NCBI RefSeq assembly: GCF_000970465.2
Contig: NZ_LAJE02000074.1
Location: 1-54,272 of the forward strand
Direction: 5' to 3'
DNA: 54,272 nucleotides
From: Devosia insulae DS-56
Lineage (GTDB): Bacteria; Pseudomonadota; Alphaproteobacteria; Rhizobiales; Devosiaceae
Shown here: positions 47,858 through 54,272 of the stretch, piece by piece
Layout: each line of letters begins with the position of its first letter
Position numbering within the stretch: position 1 is the first letter of the stretch
Notes under the pieces: generated by a model
Database searches by the model: none
What the model saw: only the letters and a program-made list of their open reading frames with translations
What the model was told of the DNA's origin: nothing
Position numbers and translations under genes: made by a program

Positions 47858-48337
47858 TTACTTGTCGTCGTCGGAGACGATGGCGAACTCAAGCGGCAGG
47901 GCCGTGGTGTACTTGATCTGCCCCATGGCGAAGGACGAGCTGACGTCGGTCAGATTGATCTTCGAAATCAGCTTCTTGTAGAACGAGTCATAGGCCGCGA
48001 TATCGGGTACGACGACGCGCAGCAGGTAATCCACCTCGCCGCTCATGCGGTAGAACTCGACCACCTCGGTGAAGTCCTCGACCACGCCGGCGAACTTCCG
48101 CATCCACGCGTCATTGTGCTCGTTGGTGCGGATCGACACGAACACCGTGACGCCGGCATTGATCTTGGCGGGGTCGAGCACCGCGACGCGGCCCTTGATG
48201 ATCCCGTCCTCTTCCATCTTCTGGATGCGCCGCCAGCACGGCGTCGTAGACAACCCTACCTTGCGGCCGATTTCGGCAACCGGAGTCGTCGCGTCCTTCT
48301 GCAGGAGCGCCAGAATCTTGCGGTCGATCTTGTCCAA
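47858..48337 (-). CDS. Lrp/AsnC-family transcriptional regulator
   Basis: A 159-residue regulator with an N-terminal winged HTH (DKIDRKILALLQKDATTPVA and GLSTTPCWRRIQKMEEDGII) and a C-terminal RAM domain for ligand binding and octamer assembly (about residues 70–145, with MSGEVDYLLRVVVPD). The ligand is usually an amino acid. The Cys in TTPCWRR is typical of the Lrp subgroup. It is followed directly by the hydrolase gene. Confidence 0.92.
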   Translation of the reverse strand: MDKIDRKILALLQKDATTPVAEIGRKVGLSTTPCWRRIQKMEEDGIIKGRVAVLDPAKINAGVTVFVSIRTNEHNDAWMRKFAGVVEDFTEVVEFYRMSGEVDYLLRVVVPDIAAYDSFYKKLISKINLTDVSSSFAMGQIKYTTALPLEFAIVSDDDK

Positions 48338-48446
48338 AGCTATGGCAGCCCCCTAGAAATCAGATTGCGTGACTGTGAGGAAATCAACGCGATAACGCAA
48401 AGATGGTCGGATAAGGTGGCCATACAACGCAAATATCTTGCGCCTG

Positions 48447-49121
48447 TCAACTGGGCAGAAGGCTCCAGAGCCAGGCGACAAAACGCTCGAAGCGGCTGGG
48501 ATTCCCGGCCTCGGCGACGCCTCCCTCGGCCTCACGCCGGCGCCAGTCGGCCGGCATCTCGAATTGCCCCTGCCACACCCCGCGTTTGGCTCGTCTCGCC
48601 TGACTCTCGGCTCCCAGATAGCCGTCCGTCGCAACGGCGAGCCCGTCGGCGACCAGGGCTTCGGCGATATCGAGCTTGCCGTCGCGGCAGACGGCCAGGA
48701 GCCGGCCATAGCGGTCGTGGCCTTCCGGACGACAGGACAGGGTGCGGTTGCGAGTCAGCTCGCGCATGCGGGTGGCCGCGGCCTTGCCGCAATCCCACGA
48801 GCCGCCAGCGGCCGTCCGGCAGGTCTGGTTCCACTCAGGCGCGTCGATCCCCGGCAGGCGGATGCGCTGGCCGGCGACGTCGATGGTGTCGCCGTCGCTG
48901 ACGCGTTCGACACTCCCGGTGAGCGGTGGGCCGTCGAGCGAAAATGGCGCGTCGGGGAGCCATAGATAGGCGATGATCCCCAACCCCACGAGGATAACCA
49001 GCCAGCTGCGCCAGCGGAACTTGTGGCGGCGCGGCAGCGGGTTGCGACGGCCATTGGCCCAGGCCGGCATGGCCCGGTGCAGGGTCGGCTGCAACTGCTT
49101 CTCGCCACGGGCTTTTCCCAT
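48447..49121 (-). CDS. Thermonuclease-family (SNase-like) nuclease with N-terminal membrane anchor
   Basis: A 224-residue protein. A basic N-terminus leads into one membrane helix (about residues 40–58, SWLVILVGLGIIAYLWL), so the enzyme part is probably periplasmic. The SNase domain has VERVSDGDTIDVAGQRIRLP, GIDAPEWNQTC, DRYGRLLAVC and EALVADGLAVA, which carry the calcium ligands and catalytic Arg and Glu. A C-terminal helix (RFERFVAWLWSLLPS) may also meet the membrane. The ATG at 49121 is chosen over a TTG at 49145 because GAGG lies about 10 nt before it. Confidence 0.87.
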   Translation of the reverse strand: MGKARGEKQLQPTLHRAMPAWANGRRNPLPRRHKFRWRSWLVILVGLGIIAYLWLPDAPFSLDGPPLTGSVERVSDGDTIDVAGQRIRLPGIDAPEWNQTCRTAAGGSWDCGKAAATRMRELTRNRTLSCRPEGHDRYGRLLAVCRDGKLDIAEALVADGLAVATDGYLGAESQARRAKRGVWQGQFEMPADWRRREAEGGVAEAGNPSRFERFVAWLWSLLPS

Positions 49122-49230
49122 TCCGAGGCCTCGCCTTTCACCCAAACTTAACCATGCGAGGCTAAGGGTTTTTGCACAAGCGTAACGAACGCGTTTCCTG
49201 TTCGTAGTGTTTAGTCGAGTACTGCGTAAA

Positions 49231-50763
49231 ATGTCGTTGAAGCCTGCGATGCACGATCAGGACGTGCGCGCCCAGATGGGCCGCGAGCTTCGCCGCAACT
49301 CGCAGCGGACGGTGTTCGACGCGCGCCAGCGCCTCACCTCCAGCTCCGGCACCCGCGCTTCCTTCGATTTCGAACTGCTCGACGAGTATGCCAGCTCGCG
49401 GCTCGGCGGGCTGCTGGCCGTACCGGCGCTGGTGCTGATCCTGGCGCTGTTCTCGAGCCTCTGGGTCTCTCCGCTGGCGGCCGCCGGATGGGCGGCGCTG
49501 GTGATCGTCGCCAACCTGGTGGTGGCCTGGCTGTGCCGCCGCTTGAAGACCGAGGACCCGTCCAAGTTTAACGCCGGGCGCTGGACCGCAACGTTCATCG
49601 GCGCCGAATTGGTCAACGGCATCGCCTGGGCCCTGCTGGCGCTGTTCACGCTGGTAGCCGAGGACAGCATGGCGCTGCTGGTGGCGATGTTCGCCATCAC
49701 GCTGGTGGGGATTGCCGCCAACGCGGTGTCGACGCGTACTTTGCCTGCGGCCACGCTGATGAGCACCCTGCCCGCGGCCGCCACCGTCACCATCACGCTG
49801 CTGCTGGCCGGCGACACGCTCAACTGGGCGCTGGCCGCGGTGGTGGTGGGCGGCGAGATGTTCTTCGTCTACCTCGCCAAGCAACTCTACGCCTCGGAAC
49901 TCGAAACCATCGAGCATCAGGCGGAAAAGGACGCGCTGATCAACGAGCTCGAGGAAGCGCGCGAGATGAGCGACGAGGCGCGGCGGCACGCCGAGCAGGC
50001 GAATATCGCTAAATCGCAGTTCCTCGCCACGATGAGCCATGAGCTGCGTACCCCGCTCAACGCCATTATCGGCTTTTCCGAAGTGCTGCAGTCCGAGCTG
50101 CTCGGGGCGCACAACGTGCCGCAATACAAGGAGTATGCCGGGGACATCCACTCATCCGGCCAGCACCTGCTCAACCTGATCAACGAACTCCTGGATCTCA
50201 GCCGCATCGAGGCGGGCAAATACGACCTCAACGAGGAAGCCATATCGCTGATCGATATCGCCGAGGATTGCCGCCGCATGGTGGAAATCCGCGCCAAGGG
50301 CAAGGGGATCGAGCTCAGCGTCAGCTATGCGCACAACCTGCCCAAGCTCTGGGGCGACGAGCGGGCGATCCGCCAGGTGGTATTGAACCTGCTCTCCAAC
50401 GCCATCAAGTTCACCCCGCAATCGGGCAAGGTGCACCTGATGGTGACCCGCTCTGGCGATGGCGGCCAGTTGCTCAGCGTGCGCGACAACGGCCCGGGCA
50501 TCCCGGAGAACGAAATCGAGACGGTGCTGAGCTCGTTCGGCCAGGGCTCGCTGGCGCAGAAAACCGCGGAACAGGGCGCGGGCCTTGGCCTGCCGATCGT
50601 GCAGAAGATCATGGAGCTGCACCAGGGCCGGTTCGATCTGTTCTCGAAACTCCGCTTCGGCACCGAGGTGATCGCCACCTTCCCGCGAGCCCGCGTCATG
50701 GATGCGCTGGCCCCGGTGGTGGAAAAGAAGCCGCGGCTGCAGATCTACTCCGAGGCGAGCTGA
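49231..50763 (+). CDS. Membrane sensor histidine kinase (PleC/DivJ/PdhS-like catalytic core)
   Basis: A 510-residue kinase with about five or six membrane helices between residues 60 and 215 and a coiled segment after them. The H-box FLATMSHELRTPLNAIIGFSE has the phospho-acceptor His at about residue 270. N-box NLLSNAIKFTPQ, G1 VRDNGPGIPE and G2 GAGLGLPIVQK complete the ATPase. The DHp sequence is close to PleC/DivJ/PdhS kinases that control cell-cycle polarity in alphaproteobacteria, but a transmembrane sensor without PAS domains makes the assignment tentative. The ATG at 49231 is one option; a GTG at 49207 would add eight residues. No cognate response regulator is adjacent. Confidence 0.87.
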   Translation: MSLKPAMHDQDVRAQMGRELRRNSQRTVFDARQRLTSSSGTRASFDFELLDEYASSRLGGLLAVPALVLILALFSSLWVSPLAAAGWAALVIVANLVVAWLCRRLKTEDPSKFNAGRWTATFIGAELVNGIAWALLALFTLVAEDSMALLVAMFAITLVGIAANAVSTRTLPAATLMSTLPAAATVTITLLLAGDTLNWALAAVVVGGEMFFVYLAKQLYASELETIEHQAEKDALINELEEAREMSDEARRHAEQANIAKSQFLATMSHELRTPLNAIIGFSEVLQSELLGAHNVPQYKEYAGDIHSSGQHLLNLINELLDLSRIEAGKYDLNEEAISLIDIAEDCRRMVEIRAKGKGIELSVSYAHNLPKLWGDERAIRQVVLNLLSNAIKFTPQSGKVHLMVTRSGDGGQLLSVRDNGPGIPENEIETVLSSFGQGSLAQKTAEQGAGLGLPIVQKIMELHQGRFDLFSKLRFGTEVIATFPRARVMDALAPVVEKKPRLQIYSEAS

Positions 50764-50818
50764 GGCGCTGATTGCGGCCGCGGTGTCATCCCACGCCCCC
50801 CTTTTGCGAGCTTGCCCG

Positions 50819-51601
50819 TCAGCCGACGACCTCAGCTATCGCCATCTCGACAAAGGCCAGCGCATCCCGCCGCCGCGCGAGCGGATTGCCGTATTTCGAT
50901 GGTTCGCCGCGCCGATAGGCCAGCGCCTCCTCAAGGATCGGCCGCCAACGTGGGTTGAACGCCGTCAGCGCCCACTGGCCTGCCGCCGACTTCGACGCGA
51001 TCGCGCAGGTGGCCTTGGTGTAGGCCAGCCGACTGATGCCGAGGACACCCCACATCGGAGCGGCGCGGCCAAGCATGCCGGGCGAGATGCCTGAGGAGCG
51101 GGATAGCCAGTTGCGCCAGTAGGTGGCCGCATTGTCACCGACCCACCCGGTGAGGCGCTCGGCATCCTGCCACAGCGCTGCGCGATCAAGTGCGCCGATC
51201 AGCGACACGGCGTCCGGCAACGCGTGCCAGGTGACCGGGTTGCGGTTGCCGCGCGCCTCAATAACGAAATCCCCCTGCTGCGAGGTGGGGCCGTCGGCGA
51301 TGGCGTCAGGGCCGGCGCGTAGCTCGGCCTCGGTAAGCCAGATGCCGTCGAGACGCGGCAGGGTCGGATCGGTGCGGTAGCTGCGGTGCACCAGCACCAG
51401 TGCCTCGGCGTCCTCGTCGTCGAGCGGGCGGGACAGCACGGCGACGAAATCGAGATCGCTCATGGCCGGGCGGAAATCGCCGTCGGCGACAGAGCCGATG
51501 AGGTGGAGGCCGGTGATCAGGTCGCCGGTATTGCGCTGCAGCAGGCTGACGCGATGGCCAGTGGCGAGGTCAATGGTTGCCTCTGCACCGGCCGCGATCA
51601 T
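50819..51601 (-). CDS. AadA-like nucleotidyltransferase
   Basis: A 260-residue protein with the nucleotidyltransferase signature LHLIGSVADGDFRPAMSDLD (G-S then D-x-D) near residue 35, and a helical C-terminal half that resembles the adenylyltransferase domain of AadA/ANT(3'') enzymes (about 262 residues). It could modify an aminoglycoside or another small molecule; intrinsic relatives in soil bacteria are not always resistance determinants. Its ribosome binding site AGGGAGG lies directly beside the last half unit of hairpin array 3. It is the third minus-strand gene after SRPBCC and cobT. Confidence 0.75.
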   Translation of the reverse strand: MIAAGAEATIDLATGHRVSLLQRNTGDLITGLHLIGSVADGDFRPAMSDLDFVAVLSRPLDDEDAEALVLVHRSYRTDPTLPRLDGIWLTEAELRAGPDAIADGPTSQQGDFVIEARGNRNPVTWHALPDAVSLIGALDRAALWQDAERLTGWVGDNAATYWRNWLSRSSGISPGMLGRAAPMWGVLGISRLAYTKATCAIASKSAAGQWALTAFNPRWRPILEEALAYRRGEPSKYGNPLARRRDALAFVEMAIAEVVG

Positions 51602-51614
51602 CGCCTGGGCCTCC

Positions 51615-51703
51615 CTGTCGCTGACCCCGGGTCAGCTATTGCCGCTGACCCCCGGGTCAGTTTTTGCCGCTGACCCGCGGGGTCAGTTTTTGTCGCTGAC
51701 CCC
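51615..51703. repeat. Tandem hairpin array 3 (three units plus a half unit) at the 3' end of cobT
   Basis: Units at 51629–51651, 51654–51676 and 51679–51703 each consist of GGGTCAG and CTGACCC arms around an 8–9-nt loop (TATTGCC, TTTTTGCCG or TTTTTGTCG). A half unit follows at 51615–51628. The third unit contains the cobT stop codon and encodes its last residues. The loops differ from those of array 2, but the outer arms are of the same type. Confidence 0.85.
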
Positions 51704-52720
51704 GGCGCTGCCGAAGGTGGCCATGTTGTTGTGGAGGTGGAGCGCCGTCTTGGCAAGCACGGCAGCGAGCGCGGCGCCGCTCCCCTCCCCCAGCCGCATG
51801 CCGAGGTTGAGCAACGGGCGCTTGCCCATCGCCTCGAGGGCCCGGGCATGGGCATGCTCGCCCGAGAGGTGGCCGAAGATGCAATGGTCGATCGCGTCGG
51901 GGTTCACCGCCTGCGCGATGGCCGCAGCGGCGGTGGCGACAAAACCATCGACGATCACCGGGATCTTCTGCTGGCGCGTCGAGATGATGGCGCCGAGCAT
52001 GGCGGCGATCTCGCGGCCGCCGAGGCGGGCGAGGATGGCGAGCGGGTCGCCCAGTGCATCCCTATGCAGCGCCAGCGCACGATCGACGGCATCGGCCTTT
52101 CGGGCGAGCCCGGCGTCGTCGACCCCGGTGCCGCGGCCGACCCAGTCGGCGCCGCTGCCGCCAAACAGCGCAGCGTAGATGGCGGCGGCGACGGTGGTGT
52201 TGCCGATGCCCATCTCGCCGATGGCGAGCAGATCGGGCTTACCGGCCACTGCTTCCATGCCATAGGCGACAGTGGCGGCGCACATGCGATCGTCCATCGC
52301 GGCGGTGCGGGTGATATCGCCGGTGGGTAGCTCCAGCGCCAGTTCGAAGACGCGCAGGTTCAGCTCGTGCAGTGCGCAGATCTGGCTGACGGCGGCGCCG
52401 CCGGCGGTGAAGTTGGCGACCATCTGCGCCGTCACTTCGCGCGGGAAAGCGGAGACGCCCTGGTCGGTGACGCCGTGATTGGCGGCGAAGATCGCGACCA
52501 TCGGGTTATCGAGGGTGGGCTTGGCCTTCCCCTGCCAGCGGCCGAGAAACTCGACCAGGTGCTCAAGTTCGCCGAGCGAGCCGGGCGGCTTGGTGAGCTG
52601 GCGATCGCGCTGGCGGATGGCAGCGACGGCGCTTTCATCTCCGGAGGGCGCGATGTGCAACAGGTCGATGATATCGGCGAAGGGGGACGGCAATTTCGGC
52701 TCCGGCTCAGGGGTCGCCAC
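51683..52720 (-). CDS. cobT: Nicotinate-nucleotide–dimethylbenzimidazole phosphoribosyltransferase
   Basis: A 345-residue enzyme that makes alpha-ribazole phosphate for the lower ligand of cobalamin (also called CobU in some alphaproteobacterial nomenclature). Motifs in order are KPPGSLGELEHLVEFLG, NHGVTDQGVSAFPREVT, AIGEMGIGNTTVAAAI, GRGTGVDDAGLARK, GGREIAAMLGAI and NLGMRLGEGSGAALA, which holds the catalytic Glu. The last residues, GVSDKN, come from repeat array 3, whose unit gives the stop codon. The product of its partner pathway, cobS, lies divergently beyond an SRPBCC gene. No cobalamin riboswitch was seen upstream. Confidence 0.95.
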   Translation of the reverse strand: MATPEPEPKLPSPFADIIDLLHIAPSGDESAVAAIRQRDRQLTKPPGSLGELEHLVEFLGRWQGKAKPTLDNPMVAIFAANHGVTDQGVSAFPREVTAQMVANFTAGGAAVSQICALHELNLRVFELALELPTGDITRTAAMDDRMCAATVAYGMEAVAGKPDLLAIGEMGIGNTTVAAAIYAALFGGSGADWVGRGTGVDDAGLARKADAVDRALALHRDALGDPLAILARLGGREIAAMLGAIISTRQQKIPVIVDGFVATAAAAIAQAVNPDAIDHCIFGHLSGEHAHARALEAMGKRPLLNLGMRLGEGSGAALAAVLAKTALHLHNNMATFGSAGVSDKN

Positions 52721-52757
52721 TCATGGGCGAGTCCGGCCCCAAGAGTCCAGCGCGATC

Positions 52758-52857
52758 GGGGATCAGCAAAGGCTGACCCGGGGATCAGCAAAGGCTGACC
52801 CGGGGGATCAGCAAAGGCTGACCCGGGGATCAGCAAAGGCAGACCCGGGGATCAGCC
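52758..52857. repeat. Tandem hairpin array 2 (four 22-nt units plus a half unit) upstream of cobT
   Basis: Units at 52758–52779, 52780–52801, 52803–52824 and 52825–52846 are identical except for one base in the last. On the minus strand each has arms GGGTCAGC and GCTGATCCCC around CTTT, with one unpaired T. The half unit at 52847–52857 contains the SRPBCC stop codon. The array ends 37 bp before the cobT start. Confidence 0.88.
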
Positions 52858-53316
52858 GATGCCCAGCCGGGCCTTGAGATCGGCCTCGCCCCAGCCCATC
52901 AGGACGTTGTGGTTCCAGGCGAAGGCCGGGCGGAGCAACGGCACCAGGGTTCGCATCCAGGGCTTACCGAGATCGACCCGCCAGTCGTATCGCACTGAAG
53001 TTCCGCTGCCGTCTGGCTCGAGGGTCCAGAGCCCCACGCCGCTGAGCTCGCCACTGGCGTGCCCCTCGATCAGCTGCATCGGCTCGATCCGGGTCGAAAC
53101 CACCTCGAAGGTAATGGTGTAGGGCAGCGCCGTGGCCCAGGTGAGACGGCGGAGCGCCCCGACCCCACCCGCATCGCCGTCGCGAATCCGCTCGACGTTG
53201 CGCACGGCACGCCACCAGGAGGGCCAGGCGTCGACGTCGACGATCTCAGGCCAGACGCGATCCAGCGGTGCGGCGATCCGCCAATGCGACACCAGTTCGA
53301 ACTGCGTGACACTCAT
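52852..53316 (-). CDS. SRPBCC-fold (START/Bet v1-like) protein
   Basis: A 154-residue single-domain protein. The N-terminus FELVSHWRIAAPLDRVWPEI and the following DVDAWPSWWRAVRNVE are typical of polyketide cyclase/dehydrase-like SRPBCC proteins, which enclose a hydrophobic ligand in a helix-grip fold. No catalytic residues can be named. It lies between divergent cob genes, upstream of cobT on the same strand, so a link to cobalamin or lipid ligands is possible but not shown. Its stop codon belongs to hairpin array 2. Confidence 0.8.
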   Translation of the reverse strand: MSVTQFELVSHWRIAAPLDRVWPEIVDVDAWPSWWRAVRNVERIRDGDAGGVGALRRLTWATALPYTITFEVVSTRIEPMQLIEGHASGELSGVGLWTLEPDGSGTSVRYDWRVDLGKPWMRTLVPLLRPAFAWNHNVLMGWGEADLKARLGIG

Positions 53317-53359
53317 CTTGCAATGCCCCCTCGGCTGAAGGACAAGCGAGCATCGACCC

Positions 53360-54232
53360 ATGGCACGGGAACCGCAAGTGAGCGACGACACGCCCCGCAC
53401 GCCTCCGCGGCAGGATAACTTCCGCCCCGGGGCGGAGCCTCAACCGCCGCAGCCCGAGGCGTTTGGCTGGCGCCTGGCGGACGACCTGATCATGGGGCTC
53501 AGGTTCTTCTCGCGGCTGCCCACCGGCGATAGCCCGTTCGAGCAGCCGAACCTCAACCGGATCGCCGTGGGCCTGAGCTTTACCAGCGTCGCCATCGGCT
53601 TCCTGCCGGCCCTGCTGATGATGCTTGCCGCCTGGCTCGGCGTGCCGAGCTATTTCGCGGCAGCGCTGGGTGTCGCCGCGATGCTGGTGGCCACCGGCGC
53701 CATGGCGGATGATGCATTGGCCGACAGCGCCGATGGGTTGATTGGCGGAGCGACGATCGAGCGGCGGCTCGAGATCATGAAGGACAGCCGTCACGGCACC
53801 TATGGGGTGGCAGCGATCGGGCTCTATTTGCTGCTGCGGGTGACGGCGATCGGCGCAGTGGCGGCGTACAACCCGCTGGCCGCCGCGGCGATCTGGCTGG
53901 CCTCGACGGTGATCGGCCGCTCGGCTTCGCTCTGGGTCAGCGTCGCGCTGCCCAATGCCCGTGAAGGCGGCGCCTCGGCCTCGGTCGGACGGGTGTCGCG
54001 GCGGGCGTTCTTCGGCGGCATGGGTTTTGCCGTGCTGCTGGCATTCGTGCTGGCGGCGCCGTTCACCAGTGTGGTGGCAGTGATCCTGTCGCTCGCCGCG
54101 GCGGCGGGCGTCGCGGCGGTGTGGGTGTGGACCTGCCGCAAGCTGATCGGCGGACAGACCGGCGACCTGATCGGAGCGCTGCAGGCGCTGATCGAGGTCG
54201 CCGGGCTGACCGGGCTGCTGGTGGTCGTCTAG
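53360..54232 (+). CDS. cobS: Adenosylcobinamide-GDP ribazoletransferase (cobalamin synthase)
   Basis: A 290-residue integral membrane enzyme that joins adenosylcobinamide-GDP with alpha-ribazole, the last assembly step of cobalamin. The family motif DALADSADGLIGGATIERRL followed by EIMKDSRHGTYG (with metal-binding Asp residues) is intact, and about seven hydrophobic helices follow. A proline-rich cytoplasmic leader of some 35 residues precedes the first membrane-near segment MGLRFFSRLPTGDSP. It is divergent from SRPBCC and cobT. Its stop codon lies inside a long palindrome. Confidence 0.93.
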   Translation: MAREPQVSDDTPRTPPRQDNFRPGAEPQPPQPEAFGWRLADDLIMGLRFFSRLPTGDSPFEQPNLNRIAVGLSFTSVAIGFLPALLMMLAAWLGVPSYFAAALGVAAMLVATGAMADDALADSADGLIGGATIERRLEIMKDSRHGTYGVAAIGLYLLLRVTAIGAVAAYNPLAAAAIWLASTVIGRSASLWVSVALPNAREGGASASVGRVSRRAFFGGMGFAVLLAFVLAAPFTSVVAVILSLAAAAGVAAVWVWTCRKLIGGQTGDLIGALQALIEVAGLTGLLVVV

Positions 54233-54265
54233 CTCCCCTCCCCCTTGAGGGGAGGGGAGCTAGAC
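54227..54265 (+). terminator. Long G/C-rich palindrome overlapping the cobS stop codon
   Basis: Arms of 17–18 bp (left starting GTCTAGCTCCCC, right ending GGGGAGCTAGAC) around a TTGA loop include the TAG stop of cobS. The CCCC-TTGA-GGGG core is the same as in the repeats near the DUF559 gene. It may terminate cobS transcription; only 7 nt remain before the window edge. Confidence 0.7.
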
Positions 54266-54272
54266 GAACACC

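Noticed and set aside
52721-53360. Cobalamin riboswitch upstream of cobT or cobS
   Set aside because: I looked for the B12-box type element between the divergent genes; only the SRPBCC gene and hairpin array 2 are there.

Overview
High-GC chromosomal DNA from an alphaproteobacterium of the order Hyphomicrobiales, most like Devosia or a relative. The assignment is inferred from gene content: a ScfR-type PccR divergent from pccB, rpiA–DUF2059–gor order, DUF2865, a class II DAHP synthase, a short second-type GltX, several DUF559 genes and G/C-rich palindromic repeats between genes. Both strands are densely coded. No rRNA, tRNA, CRISPR array, prophage or transposase was seen.

Layout. 1–3.5 kb: a DUF559 endonuclease-like gene cut by the window edge, then propionyl-CoA carboxylase beta (pccB) divergent from its likely regulator pccR. 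3.6–5.8 kb: yiaA-like and pspA genes and a TetR regulator sharing a 13-bp palindrome with the pspA promoter. 6–9.7 kb: a proline-rich OmpA protein, then nadC–cysQ. 9.9–15 kb: a PadR-controlled RND efflux operon. 15.1–15.8 kb: a Phd–Doc toxin–antitoxin pair. 15.8–20.2 kb: an acyltransferase, a small secreted protein and an arsR–atm1–GNAT operon. 20.3–29.5 kb: a long minus-strand gene train, cysS, DUF559, two VOC proteins, GFA, prolyl aminopeptidase, three more GFA paralogues, cimA and a LysM protein. Most of its interior genes overlap by 4–14 bp. 29.7–33.6 kb: secreted and envelope proteins, cytochrome c', DUF2865 and gltX. 33.7–41.5 kb: nadE, a beta-barrel protein, a receiver-only regulator, class II DAHP synthase, gor, DUF2059 and rpiA. 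41.7–50.8 kb: L,D-transpeptidase, moaA, an SDR–GMC oxidoreductase pair, an HTH protein, an Lrp–hydrolase pair, a nuclease and a histidine kinase. 50.8–54.2 kb: an AadA-like nucleotidyltransferase, cobT, an SRPBCC protein and cobS.

Most striking structure. Three tandem arrays of short hairpins (3558–3667, 51615–51703, 52758–52857) share outer arms (GGGTCA and TGATCCC, or CTGACCC, on the minus strand) but differ in inner stem and loop. In the first array the stem changes are compensatory and a single unpaired T is retained. Each array begins on the stop codon of the minus-strand gene before it, so the repeat supplies that stop. Two of the arrays bracket cobT. I do not recognise this family; it may be an undescribed RNA-structured 3'-end or intercistronic element.

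Second candidate. A DUF559 gene is flanked by 67-bp direct repeats exactly 495 bp apart, with an inverted partner, and its C-terminus is translated from repeat DNA. A second DUF559 gene at the left edge also sits beside a G/C-rich palindrome. This suggests, without proving it, a link between DUF559 nucleases and these repeats. Four GFA paralogues with a shared QHPDHDT tail are a third unusual feature.
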